Assembly: GCF_900142785.1 (NCBI RefSeq)
Contig: NZ_FRCD01000001.1
Span: 1-64,000 of the forward strand
Length of the DNA stretch: 64,000 nucleotides
Reading direction: 5' to 3'
DNA from: Chryseobacterium carnipullorum
Lineage (GTDB): Bacteria > Bacteroidota > Bacteroidia > Flavobacteriales > Weeksellaceae
Part shown: positions 34,878 through 44,042 of the stretch, piece by piece
How positions within the stretch are numbered: position 1 is the first letter of the stretch
Layout of the letters: the number at the start of each line of letters is the position of its first letter
Position numbers and translations under genes: made by a program
The notes under the pieces: model-generated
Told to the model about the DNA's origin: nothing
The model's database searches: none
What the model saw: the letters and a program-made list of their open reading frames with translations, nothing else

Positions 34878-36116
34878 TTACCATCTTAGAATCAAAGGTA
34901 GCTTTCCCTTTTTAGCTTTGATCTTCACCCAGTAGTGTTCTGCCTTATTCCCGTAAAATATAAATTCAATGTCTGAAAGTATTGTTCTCTCTGCTGGCGT
35001 CAAAGACTTTAATGAAGAGAGCAGCAACGGATTGTTTTTGATGAAGATATAATTTTCTGTAAGTTCAGGGGATAAAGATATCGGTTTTCTGGTAGATTGT
35101 ATGACAAGTCCTTTGTTGCTCTTATCAATACGGTTGGGCTGAAAAGGAATCGCTGTGAATTGATCTTGGGCATTGATCCATTTTTTATGCTGAAAGTATG
35201 CCCATGCTTTTTCAGGAATCTGACTCTGAAGATCAATAATATAATTAGGCTGGATAATTTTCTGAACGGTCTTTTTCTCAATTTCGTTAAAATTATCGTC
35301 GTAGCCATAACTGATGATGGTATCATTCACCTGCTCCAGATCAGCTGTTGCTTTAAAATAATTAATCTGCGCTGAATCGATGAGATTTTTGTCTAAAAAC
35401 TTAGCATAATTTTTCACATTACGCGCATCTAATTCTATTGCTAAAAAGTGATTTCTTTTCTGAACTTCATCAATAACTGAAGCTAAAATTCCGGTGTCTG
35501 CTGTATTCTTAATCTCAATTTCATCTGCTTTCAACTCAATGGAAAAATTTTGAATTTTCTGTCCTGAAATGAAAGAAATACTACCCGTACTATGAGAGAT
35601 CAACTGATCTGCATTCAATGTATTTTTTTCAGAAGACTGAATGAGAACTTTATTAATAGGGTCAAAAGCCAGAGCGGAAGTTCCTATGATTCCGTTTTCA
35701 CCTTCTATTTTAATGAAAAGCTGGTCTTTCCGGAAGAGATTTTTCCCTTTGGAGATAAACTGACGGCTCTTTAAAAACGCTGAGAATTTTTGCGGGTCTT
35801 TGAGTTCAACCACACTGTACCACTCTGAAAATCGGGTGTCTTTGAGGTGAAAGATCTGTAAAAAATCCGGGATCTTGATTCCGGAGTCTTTTAACGAAAT
35901 TTCCTTTTTATCTTTTGTTTTGCTTCCCGACCATTTTGATGGATGGGCAATCAAGTTTGAAAGATACTGTCTCGTCAATTTTTTCACATCAATTAAAACA
36001 ACAACATCTGCATCTTTGGGGACTAAATTTAATGTTTTTTCTTTATGAAAAAACACAAAATAGAACGCTGCTGCGAGTAAAAGAATTAACGGGACAATAA
36101 GTTTCTTTTTGTTCAT
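34878..36116 (-). CDS. Membrane-anchored protein of unknown function
   Basis: This 412-residue protein has an N-terminal anchor (LIVPLILLLAAAFYFVFF). The extracytoplasmic remainder starts with a DADVVVLIDVKKLTRQYLSNL segment, similar in style to the start of the DUF4836-like neighbour (DAVFYMEINGKQLNQ). The two genes directly abut, so they are co-transcribed and may be distant paralogues (inference). Confidence 0.6.
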   Translation of the reverse strand: MNKKKLIVPLILLLAAAFYFVFFHKEKTLNLVPKDADVVVLIDVKKLTRQYLSNLIAHPSKWSGSKTKDKKEISLKDSGIKIPDFLQIFHLKDTRFSEWYSVVELKDPQKFSAFLKSRQFISKGKNLFRKDQLFIKIEGENGIIGTSALAFDPINKVLIQSSEKNTLNADQLISHSTGSISFISGQKIQNFSIELKADEIEIKNTADTGILASVIDEVQKRNHFLAIELDARNVKNYAKFLDKNLIDSAQINYFKATADLEQVNDTIISYGYDDNFNEIEKKTVQKIIQPNYIIDLQSQIPEKAWAYFQHKKWINAQDQFTAIPFQPNRIDKSNKGLVIQSTRKPISLSPELTENYIFIKNNPLLLSSLKSLTPAERTILSDIEFIFYGNKAEHYWVKIKAKKGKLPLILRW

Positions 36117-38135
36117 TTACAGGATTTGAGGCTTCTTTTCAGAGTCTTTAATTTTAAAAATTTCATCAAACAGATCAAAGAAATACATCAGGCTGTTTTC
36201 CGAAGAATTCTTGATGTTGTAGTCTAATTCTGTTTCTAAGCTTTCTCCTTTTACTTCAGTTTTGAAATAGACTTCTCCTACATTTTTTCTGAACAGATCC
36301 AATGTTTTCCTTTCAGAAGGGGTTTTGAATTCTTTTTCCAAACCGATCAGAAGTTTCTGCATATCCAGCCTTCCGGACAATGGATATTTCGACGAATCTT
36401 TAGCCCATTGTTTAGAAACATCAGACTGGTTTTGCGGGTTCACATTGTCTGTAGAGCTCGTCAGATAAACAATCCCATCTTTTACGGTCATGTACAGCTG
36501 ATCCATATATCCCCCTCCTTTCTCATCCTTAAATGAGTAAAAACTTCCGATTTTTGAGAATTTCTTAGACCAATGTTTATTGGTAGCCATGACATTGAAA
36601 ACACGGTTCCAGTAGCCTTCATTTTCTGTTGCAAAAGCAAATGTGAAATTAGGAACAGCTACATCTTTGGTTTTCTTCACTTCCTTTTCATTATAGTCAT
36701 CATCATATTCGTAGTCTGTATACTCTACCTTTTTAGATTTTAATTCATTCAGAACAAAGATTCCGTTTCCCGGTGCTATTTTAGTAATGGCTTCTTCATC
36801 CAGAACAATTTTCATGGTTTCCATCATCAGTTCCATCTCTTTTTTATATTCACCATCTCCCGTGTCCTGAAGGAGGCTGTACATCATATCAAAGGATTTT
36901 GCTCCATTGACATTCATTACGTAGTATCCAATGCTTTTTTCATTAATCAGTTCTGCCAGCTTTTTATTTTTCCTGCCTTTGTAAACGGATGAAATCGTTT
37001 TCTGGATCTCAGAATTTTTATGCTGATAATTATTGACCAGCTTTACCTTGTCTTTGTCGAAGTATAAATTGTAGTACGAATTGGAATCATAGGCATTTCT
37101 GAAAAACTGTCCAAATTGAAATTGCTTCATCATTTTTCCATAGATTCCATCATTGACCATTCTTCCGTAATCTGTGTAAACGAAAGCATCAGAATTGGGA
37201 TCTCTGAAATTGAGCATTGCTTTTGGAACTTCAAGTTCAAGGTTTGAACTGAAATACTGATCGAAACGGTCCTCAGCTATCTTCTTTACAATTTTGAAGT
37301 TTTCGATATTCATAGAGTCCAGTTCCTTCTGATATGCTGTATCTACTTCAGCTTCTGCATATTCCTCTTCTTTCGGATAAACTTCAGCTTCACCATCGGA
37401 ATGCTGGGTATCTACATTTTCCTTCGGATATTTATGATTCTTTTCCAGGTATTTGATGTCTTTCTGAATTCTGGTGATTTCCTTATTATTTTCTTTGATG
37501 TTATCTTTTAAATATTTGATCTCATCCTTCAGGTTTATGATTTCTTCTTTATAATTAAAGGGTTTTTCCGGCTCTATAACGTATGCACTGTCCACCACTA
37601 CGGCAGCACTGTCAGCAACAGTGGCTACACTGTCTACAGCTGCATCAGCCCAGATATCTTTATAAGGCTTGGTATAGTTCACCATACTCAAAACAGCACG
37701 GTCATTGTTCCAGGCCACAAAGATATTATCATCTATATCCACAAAAGAATAGTTCTTTTTCTTAGAAATTTCCAATCCTTTTTTCTTGGTAGAATTGATG
37801 AATTCCTGAAATTTCTCTTTGTTGTCTACAATAAAATGAGTGGTATAGGTTTGTATAGAGTCATTAAAACTGGCATAATGATATTGTGTCGCATCATATT
37901 TAATTCCCGTTTTTGAATAGTCATTCCACGAGGATTTTTCTTTGCTTTTTTTACTTAATTCATGCAACAACGGATTAAGCTTTTGCCAATTGATTTTCTG
38001 ATTCAGCTGCTTGCCGTTGATTTCCATGTAAAAGACGGCATCCACAGGAAGTTTCATGCTTTTTTGTGCAAAAACAAGCATAAAACCAAAAAGTACGAAA
38101 GCAATTGTTTGTGTTTTTAAAAGTATAGATTTCAT
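36117..38135 (-). CDS. DUF4836-like secreted protein
   Basis: This 672-residue protein has a signal peptide (about 1-23). It has an N-terminal domain resembling DUF4836 (KLPVDAVFYMEINGKQLNQKI), an Ala/Val-rich linker, a charged coiled coil (about 205-242, KDEIKYLKDNIKENNKEI) and a long C-terminal domain. The function is unknown. It lies between a small lipoprotein gene (16 nt away) and a membrane-anchored protein with no gap. Confidence 0.65.
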   Translation of the reverse strand: MKSILLKTQTIAFVLFGFMLVFAQKSMKLPVDAVFYMEINGKQLNQKINWQKLNPLLHELSKKSKEKSSWNDYSKTGIKYDATQYHYASFNDSIQTYTTHFIVDNKEKFQEFINSTKKKGLEISKKKNYSFVDIDDNIFVAWNNDRAVLSMVNYTKPYKDIWADAAVDSVATVADSAAVVVDSAYVIEPEKPFNYKEEIINLKDEIKYLKDNIKENNKEITRIQKDIKYLEKNHKYPKENVDTQHSDGEAEVYPKEEEYAEAEVDTAYQKELDSMNIENFKIVKKIAEDRFDQYFSSNLELEVPKAMLNFRDPNSDAFVYTDYGRMVNDGIYGKMMKQFQFGQFFRNAYDSNSYYNLYFDKDKVKLVNNYQHKNSEIQKTISSVYKGRKNKKLAELINEKSIGYYVMNVNGAKSFDMMYSLLQDTGDGEYKKEMELMMETMKIVLDEEAITKIAPGNGIFVLNELKSKKVEYTDYEYDDDYNEKEVKKTKDVAVPNFTFAFATENEGYWNRVFNVMATNKHWSKKFSKIGSFYSFKDEKGGGYMDQLYMTVKDGIVYLTSSTDNVNPQNQSDVSKQWAKDSSKYPLSGRLDMQKLLIGLEKEFKTPSERKTLDLFRKNVGEVYFKTEVKGESLETELDYNIKNSSENSLMYFFDLFDEIFKIKDSEKKPQIL

Positions 38136-38151
38136 GGTTGAGTGTTAGAAT

Positions 38152-38820
38152 TTATTGAAATAATATTGTGTTTTGTAATTGTTTTTTTTGAAAAATAAGG
38201 TCTAAAATATTCGCTTCCAGCTTAACTGCCTTTTTATTCGGAGCCAATACATAAGAGCTGTTGGTTTGAGATTTCACCGTATTTTCAAACTGCATGATGG
38301 AGGTATATTTTGCATCATTGAAGACTTCTCGGTCTGCCTTCCCCATCTTATCGTAATCTGCCTTAAAAGTATTCACCTTGTTTCTGGTCAATGATTTCTT
38401 TTGAAGGCTCTGACTGTAAATCTGTGTGGGAATCATTTTGCCAAGGATATTTTTAGCTTTCAGCTGCTCTAGTCCGGCGTTGATATTTTCTATCTGTTTA
38501 AAATTACAGCTTAGTTTGATGATATAATTATCAAAATCCATTGAAGTTTTTACATTACTGATTCCCGGTGTTGCTTTAAAAATTCGGGCTGCTTCATTGA
38601 TCTTATTTTCAATTTCAGATTTTTTGGGAACTTTTTTACCATTAATGGTCTCCATTTTAGAGATAGAAGCCAATCTGGTTTTGCTCTTGCTGGCATTAAG
38701 AATAATGGTGTACTCACCAGTTCCATCTGCTTTAACATTCACTTTATCCAAAATATCAAAACAGCTGGTCAGCAATAATAAAGGAAGAATTACCGCAAAC
38801 AGCTTCAGGAAATTTTTCAT
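38152..38820 (-). CDS. Small lipoprotein of unknown function
   Basis: This 222-residue protein has a type II signal peptide with the lipobox LLTSC (Cys20). The mature part starts with a DKVNVKADGTGEYTIILNAS strand segment. No family was recognised. It is the first gene of a probable three- or four-gene envelope unit with the DUF4836-like protein. Confidence 0.65.
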   Translation of the reverse strand: MKNFLKLFAVILPLLLLTSCFDILDKVNVKADGTGEYTIILNASKSKTRLASISKMETINGKKVPKKSEIENKINEAARIFKATPGISNVKTSMDFDNYIIKLSCNFKQIENINAGLEQLKAKNILGKMIPTQIYSQSLQKKSLTRNKVNTFKADYDKMGKADREVFNDAKYTSIMQFENTVKSQTNSSYVLAPNKKAVKLEANILDLIFQKKQLQNTILFQ

Positions 38821-38905
38821 AATTGAATTTTAAAACACAAAACTACTTAATTCCGTTTGAAAATACTTTATGGACTCTGTTATTTCACTGAAAACAACTA
38901 TTTTT

Positions 38906-39625
38906 TCAGATTCTTCCCTTCAGATAATCCTGTCTTACTTCTTCATCAAGCTTTTCGATGGCATATCTCAGACAGGTTCTGGGCATCTCATGATAATGTT
39001 TATTTAAAAAACTGATAAGCTCTGTTTCTTTTTTCTGTCCCATTTCCCGAAGGAGCCATCCATTGGCTTTGTGCATCAGATCGTGTGGATGTTTCAGGTT
39101 TTTAGTCACGAGTTCTTTCGTCAGTTCAAAAGATCCTTTCTTTACATAATGCATTGTACCGACCACAGCAATTCTCTTATGCCACATATCTTCAGAATCT
39201 GAAAGGTCCCTCAATAGCTCCTCTTTCGTATTTTCATAGGCATATCTTCCTAAGATTTTATAGCAGGTAGAATCTACCAAATCCCAGTTATTTACATAGG
39301 AAAGATGATCCAGGTAAAACTTCACAACCTCCTCTTTCACTGCCTGATCCTTTGTTTTTTCAAACTTTGAAATCAGCATAAAAAGTGCTGTCAACCTATG
39401 TTCGTGATATTTTGAAGACAGCAGAATGCTTAAATCCTGCAAGCTTATTTTGGAGTAATATTCTTTGGCAACCGATCTCTGATCCGGAACTTTTACGCCT
39501 AAAAACAGATCGCCTTCGCCATATTCCCCTTTTCCTGTTTTAAAGAACTTTGGAAAGAATTCAGCTTTTTCAGGAATGGACAATACAGCCAGGGCTTCCT
39601 GGATTTCTTTGATAATAGCACCCAT
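38906..39625 (-). CDS. DNA alkylation repair (ALK/HEAT-repeat) protein
   Basis: This 239-residue all-helical protein has the AlkD-like HEAT-repeat pattern: FFKTGKGEYGEGDLFLGVKVP (about 25-45, quoted in part), SKYHEHRLTALFMLI, and the conserved NNWDLVDSTCYKILG (about 112-126). A final helix contains PRTCLRYAIEKL. AlkD removes alkylated purines without base flipping; whether this member is catalytic cannot be judged from the sequence. Confidence 0.85.
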   Translation of the reverse strand: MGAIIKEIQEALAVLSIPEKAEFFPKFFKTGKGEYGEGDLFLGVKVPDQRSVAKEYYSKISLQDLSILLSSKYHEHRLTALFMLISKFEKTKDQAVKEEVVKFYLDHLSYVNNWDLVDSTCYKILGRYAYENTKEELLRDLSDSEDMWHKRIAVVGTMHYVKKGSFELTKELVTKNLKHPHDLMHKANGWLLREMGQKKETELISFLNKHYHEMPRTCLRYAIEKLDEEVRQDYLKGRI

Positions 39626-39685
39626 GGGATATCAATTAATTTATCGAATGTAAATAAATTTTAAGCAGTGATAAATGATCTCTTA

Positions 39686-40972
39686 TTAAGCATTCTCATC
39701 CAGAACAACTGCTTCCTGCGCCTCCTCTTCTTTCGCAATCGCTTTCGGATTGGCTACTTTAGCAATCGTAAGTCCCTGAACAATAATAGAGAATACGACC
39801 ACACAATACGTAATACTTAAAATGATTTCACTGTATTCACTTTTAGGAATAGACATGGCCAAAGCAATGGAAACTCCACCCCGGATTCCCCCCCAGACCA
39901 GAACTTTTATCGTCTGCGGACTGAATCTCGTTCTCAATGACATGAATCTTGCAGGCACCCAGATCGAAATCAAACGGGCAAATAAAACGACGGCAATAGC
40001 TAATAGTCCAGGAACCATAAAGTGCTTCAGATCTTTGATCATTAATAGCTCAAACCCGATAAACAGGAACAATACGGCATTCAGAATTTCGTCAATCAGT
40101 TCCCAGAATTTGATCAGATAATCCTGTGTGACAGACTTCATTTTAAATCTGACATTAAAATTACCCATAAATAAACCTGCAGCTACCATTGTCAATGGTC
40201 CAGAAATATGCATCTGTCTGGCGATAAGATATCCTCCCATTACTACAGAAAGGGTTACCAAAACGGAAATAATATAATCATCCACTTCACGCATCAGTCT
40301 GGAAGTAATCCACCCCAATACAACACCAAGCAGAATACCTCCGCCGGCTTCTTTCATGAGAAGAAGTCCTATGCTTTCAACCCCCAGATCCACTTCTTTT
40401 CCTATTGCAAGCTGTAACACGACCGTAAATACCACGACAGCCATCCCATCGTTGAACAGAGACTCACCTGCTACTTTCGTTTCCAGTGATTTGGAAACAT
40501 TGGCCTGTTTAAGAATACTCAAAACAGCAACAGGATCGGTAGGAGAAATAAGTGCTCCAAAAACCAGACAGTAGATAAACGGAAGCTGAATTCCTAAAAA
40601 GGGCAAGAGATAAAACATTCCGAATCCTACTATAAATGTGGAAATCACCACTCCTGCCGTGGAAAATATAAGCACTGGCCTGAACTGCTCCTTGAGATCA
40701 TTGATATTAATATGGATTCCTCCCGCAAAGAGAAGAAAATTAAGCATGGCGCCCATCAGCACTTCCGTGAAGTCTATACTGTTCATTAATTTATTAAGAT
40801 GCCCGAAAGTACGCGGAAGTACTGCTTCTCCAAACATGACAAGAAAAATCGAAACGACAATGGCAATCACCATGATCCCGATTGTACTCGGTAGTTTCAG
40901 AAATCTGTAATTCAGATAGGCAAAAATCGATGCTAATACTATTAAGGCTGAAAATGAATAATATAACTCCAC
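39686..40972 (-). CDS. NhaP-type sodium:proton antiporter
   Basis: This 428-residue CPA1-family protein has about twelve transmembrane helices. It has the ion-binding ALISPTDPVAVL motif (about 140-151), the FNDGMAVVVF motif (about 171-180), and VWGGIRGGVSIALAMS (about 359-374). It exchanges sodium or potassium for protons across the inner membrane. It stands alone. Confidence 0.9.
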   Translation of the reverse strand: MELYYSFSALIVLASIFAYLNYRFLKLPSTIGIMVIAIVVSIFLVMFGEAVLPRTFGHLNKLMNSIDFTEVLMGAMLNFLLFAGGIHININDLKEQFRPVLIFSTAGVVISTFIVGFGMFYLLPFLGIQLPFIYCLVFGALISPTDPVAVLSILKQANVSKSLETKVAGESLFNDGMAVVVFTVVLQLAIGKEVDLGVESIGLLLMKEAGGGILLGVVLGWITSRLMREVDDYIISVLVTLSVVMGGYLIARQMHISGPLTMVAAGLFMGNFNVRFKMKSVTQDYLIKFWELIDEILNAVLFLFIGFELLMIKDLKHFMVPGLLAIAVVLFARLISIWVPARFMSLRTRFSPQTIKVLVWGGIRGGVSIALAMSIPKSEYSEIILSITYCVVVFSIIVQGLTIAKVANPKAIAKEEEAQEAVVLDENA

Positions 40973-40996
40973 TAAGTGTCTTTTTTAATTGATTTT

Positions 40997-41626
40997 TTAT
41001 AGGTCTAAATAAAGTATTTTAATATATAGTTTACGTCCGTCTTTGTCCCAGATATCGAACATACCGTCTTTGGCCACTTTTGATCCTCTGGTATAATCTT
41101 TCCCGATATTCAGAATATTTAGAAGGATATATTCATCACCTACCGAATTGACGATGTAGGCCGTTTTTTCAGAGGCGCCGTCTCCGGAGTTCTTTATTCC
41201 ATCCGTAAGGGAACGAAACTGGCTCAGATGATGCATAAAATTGCTTCCGTCTTTCCGGGAATCATATGCTCTGAGCAGGATAAGAAGGATATCCAGGTTG
41301 GTAGGGTCTTTATCATACAGAATTTTACCCTGCCTGATGCATTCTTCAAAATTGCTTTCCTTAAAAACATTTGCAAGACTCTTGAAATTATCATCAATCG
41401 TCGAAACTTTATCATCCCTGAAATTTCTGCCGTAATATAAATACTGGGCTTCAATACTGTCCAGGGATTTTGGATATCCTTTGTATTTAAAAATCAGTTT
41501 CTCATAATTGTAGGGAGAATCAGGATTTTTAAGACTTTTTTCAATGTTTTTTAAATCGATCTTTGATTTCTGACTGAACCCAAAAACCGAAAATAAAACG
41601 AATAACAGGAAAAAGTGATATTTCAT
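40997..41626 (-). CDS. DUF4919-like secreted protein
   Basis: This 209-residue protein has a signal peptide (about 1-18, ending GFSQ). The body is typical of DUF4919 (SPYNYEKLIFKYKGYPKSLDS, YYGRNFRDDK). The function is unknown. It shares one base with the upstream hflX gene and is co-transcribed with it. Confidence 0.75.
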   Translation of the reverse strand: MKYHFFLLFVLFSVFGFSQKSKIDLKNIEKSLKNPDSPYNYEKLIFKYKGYPKSLDSIEAQYLYYGRNFRDDKVSTIDDNFKSLANVFKESNFEECIRQGKILYDKDPTNLDILLILLRAYDSRKDGSNFMHHLSQFRSLTDGIKNSGDGASEKTAYIVNSVGDEYILLNILNIGKDYTRGSKVAKDGMFDIWDKDGRKLYIKILYLDL

Positions 41627-42855
41627 TAATCGTTGTTGTTTTCTTCTTCCTCGTCGTTGTCAAAATATTCGAAAAGGAAATCATTGTATGGGAATCTGGA
41701 GATATGGATCTTCATAACCTCATCATAAATCATTTTCTTCATTTCCGGGAAGTTTTCTTTCGTTAAAGCAGAGATGAAAACAGTTGGATATTTAGATTTA
41801 CCCATCCAGGTCTTCTTCCATTCCTCTAAAGAAACATTCTTTTTTGTAGAAGGCGTAAGATCATCGTCATCTTTTTTGTCGTAGCTGAAACCATCAATTT
41901 TATTGAAAACCATGATCATCGGTTTTTGATGAGCATTGATTTCCATTAAAGTATTATTAACCGATTCTACCTGATCTTCAAAGCTTTCATGGGAAATATC
42001 GACTACGTGAATAAGCAGATCTGCTTCACGGACCTCATCCAAAGTAGATTTAAAGGATTCTACAAGCTGTGTAGGAAGTTTTCTGATGAATCCTACCGTA
42101 TCTGTAAGCAAAAATGGTAAATTTCCAATGACCACTTTTCTTACCGTTGTATCTAAGGTCGCAAAGAGTTTATTTTCTGCAAAAACGTCAGATTTGGAAA
42201 GGGCATTCATCAACGTAGATTTTCCCACATTGGTATATCCTACCAAAGCAGCACGCACTACTTTCCCACGGTTATTTCGCTGTGTAGCCATCTGCTTATC
42301 AATGACTTTCAGCTTGTCTTTTAACAGGGAAATTCTGTCACGAATAATACGACGGTCAGTTTCAATCTCTGTTTCTCCGGGACCTCTCATCCCGATTCCT
42401 CCTTTCTGACGCTCCAGGTGAGTCCACATTCTTGTCAGACGGGGCAAAAGATATTGGTATTGTGCCAGTTCTACCTGAGTTCTCGCGTAAGAAGTCTGAG
42501 CTCTCTGGGCGAAAATATCAAGAATAAGATTGGTTCTGTCCAGAATTTTTACTTCTATTTCTTTTTCAAGATTTTTAAGCTGGGAAGGAGACAATTCGTC
42601 ATCAAAAATAATGGTTCCGATCTCATTCTCCTTTACATATTCTTTTATTTCCTGTGCTTTTCCGCTTCCTATAAAGGTTTTGGAATCCGGCTGAGTTAAT
42701 TTTTGTGTAAAACGTTTTTGAACCGTTGCCCCTGCTGTAAAGGCCAAAAACTCCAATTCATCCATATATTCCGTAAGCTTATCTTCATCCTGATTTTGGG
42801 TAATAACGCCCACCAAAATGGCTTTCTCGTAATTATGTTCTTTCTTATCTAGCAT
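41626..42855 (-). CDS. hflX: Ribosome-associated GTPase HflX
   Basis: This protein of about 409 residues rescues stalled or splits ribosomes (family knowledge). The start at 42855 was chosen because the HflX N-terminal domain begins with EKAILVGVITQNQ; an upstream in-frame Met at 42918 adds a non-conserved hydrophobic stretch. The HflX signature RRIIRDRISLLKDKL follows the GPGETEIETDRR segment. The G domain has GYTNVGKSTLMNAL (G1), DTVGFIRKLP (G3) and MVFNKID (G4). The acidic C-terminal tail ends DNDEEEENNND. Confidence 0.93.
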   Translation of the reverse strand: MLDKKEHNYEKAILVGVITQNQDEDKLTEYMDELEFLAFTAGATVQKRFTQKLTQPDSKTFIGSGKAQEIKEYVKENEIGTIIFDDELSPSQLKNLEKEIEVKILDRTNLILDIFAQRAQTSYARTQVELAQYQYLLPRLTRMWTHLERQKGGIGMRGPGETEIETDRRIIRDRISLLKDKLKVIDKQMATQRNNRGKVVRAALVGYTNVGKSTLMNALSKSDVFAENKLFATLDTTVRKVVIGNLPFLLTDTVGFIRKLPTQLVESFKSTLDEVREADLLIHVVDISHESFEDQVESVNNTLMEINAHQKPMIMVFNKIDGFSYDKKDDDDLTPSTKKNVSLEEWKKTWMGKSKYPTVFISALTKENFPEMKKMIYDEVMKIHISRFPYNDFLFEYFDNDEEEENNND

Positions 42856-43060
42856 TAATTTCTGTCTATGTTTGTGATTTTCACAAGATACCAATTTTAG
42901 AAAAAAAAACAAAATCATTTTTTAATCTTCTTTATTTTTTAATGTTAATTTAAGTTGACAACATTTTTCTTTTGTATAAAAACAACAACCCCATAAAGAA
43001 GATTTACGAATAATAAACATTAAAAAGTATAAATTTTATAAAAATTTAACCATTCAACAT

Positions 43061-43447
43061 ATGATCACTCATATTAAATACATGATCATTGATGAGATTG
43101 TTGCGTTTTTTGATTCGGCCGAAAAAGCAATTCCTTACCTTGAATTTCCCATTGACCTTCTCATCTGTGAGACGAAATTTAATGGCATGGGCGGTCTGGA
43201 ATTCAGAAAACAGACACATAAAATCCCTGTCTGTATATTCGTAAGCTCCCGTCCGGAATTGGCCGCAGAAGTGTTTGAAACGGATGCACTGGATTTTATC
43301 ACAAAGCCTCTTAAAACAGAGCGTTTACACCACTCAATACAGAAAGTCTTCAACTTTTTCGAAATGAAAGAGAAAGGTGATTGCTTCAATGCACTTCCTG
43401 GTGAAAACTGTATTAAAAAAATAAGGCAATCCTGTTTTTCAGATTAA
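43061..43447 (+). CDS. Degenerate stand-alone response-regulator receiver
   Basis: This 128-residue protein aligns with LytTR-type receivers through DLLICETKFNGMGGLEF (32-48), the FVSSRPELAAEVFETDALDFITKP block (60-83) and Lys82. The phosphorylated Asp is replaced by Glu37, and about 25 residues corresponding to the first helix and second strand are missing after the acidic pair Asp11-Glu12. There is no output domain. Either a phosphorylation-independent regulator or a decaying gene is possible. Confidence 0.6.
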   Translation: MITHIKYMIIDEIVAFFDSAEKAIPYLEFPIDLLICETKFNGMGGLEFRKQTHKIPVCIFVSSRPELAAEVFETDALDFITKPLKTERLHHSIQKVFNFFEMKEKGDCFNALPGENCIKKIRQSCFSD

Positions 43448-43521
43448 GCTTATCGATATTCTTTATATGAAAGTCTGCCGAGTGCGAACTTTGTATATGT
43501 TTAGATTTGAATAACTGAAAA

Positions 43522-43962
43522 TCAATCCCAGTCTGCAGCAACAAATTTCATAGAATTTCCGCTATCATCCGACAGGGTAAGAAAATGGCCTTCGATAGAA
43601 TAATTGGTCATTTCATCAAATTTCTGACTGAAGGCGGTTTCAAGTTCCATATTCTGGCAGGCTTTTAATGTGCTGCCTACCCCGGATATTTTTACTTTTC
43701 CCCCGCTTTTAAATTCGGAAGTAAAGAATATACTGTTACATCCCATATTTGCTCCTCCCCGAATCTTTCCTTTTTCCATAGTTCCTGTGAGGTTGATTTC
43801 TGCTTTATTTTTAACCAACTCTTCCTTGGAGAAATTTTTGAAAGAAATGAGCATCCACTGCCTTTGAAGGGCTGGATTTTTTTCCGGAACTGAAGAGCAG
43901 CTGACAATAGCTCCTAAAAGCAAAATGGCAAAAAAAGACAGGCGTATTTTTTTCATGTGCAT
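43522..43962 (-). CDS. META/HslJ domain lipoprotein
   Basis: This 146-residue protein has a type II signal peptide with lipobox IVSC (Cys22) followed by one META domain: RQWMLISF, GGANMGCNSIFF, and ACQNMELETAFSQKF. The closest known relatives are HslJ-type proteins associated with stress and antibiotic tolerance. It is transcribed divergently from the S46 peptidase. Confidence 0.85.
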   Translation of the reverse strand: MHMKKIRLSFFAILLLGAIVSCSSVPEKNPALQRQWMLISFKNFSKEELVKNKAEINLTGTMEKGKIRGGANMGCNSIFFTSEFKSGGKVKISGVGSTLKACQNMELETAFSQKFDEMTNYSIEGHFLTLSDDSGNSMKFVAADWD

Positions 43963-44042
43963 TATCCTTCCATTTTCGTACCATTCCGGGATAGAATATC
44001 GTAAAAATTAGTAAATTAGCGACACAAAAATTATTTTATAAA

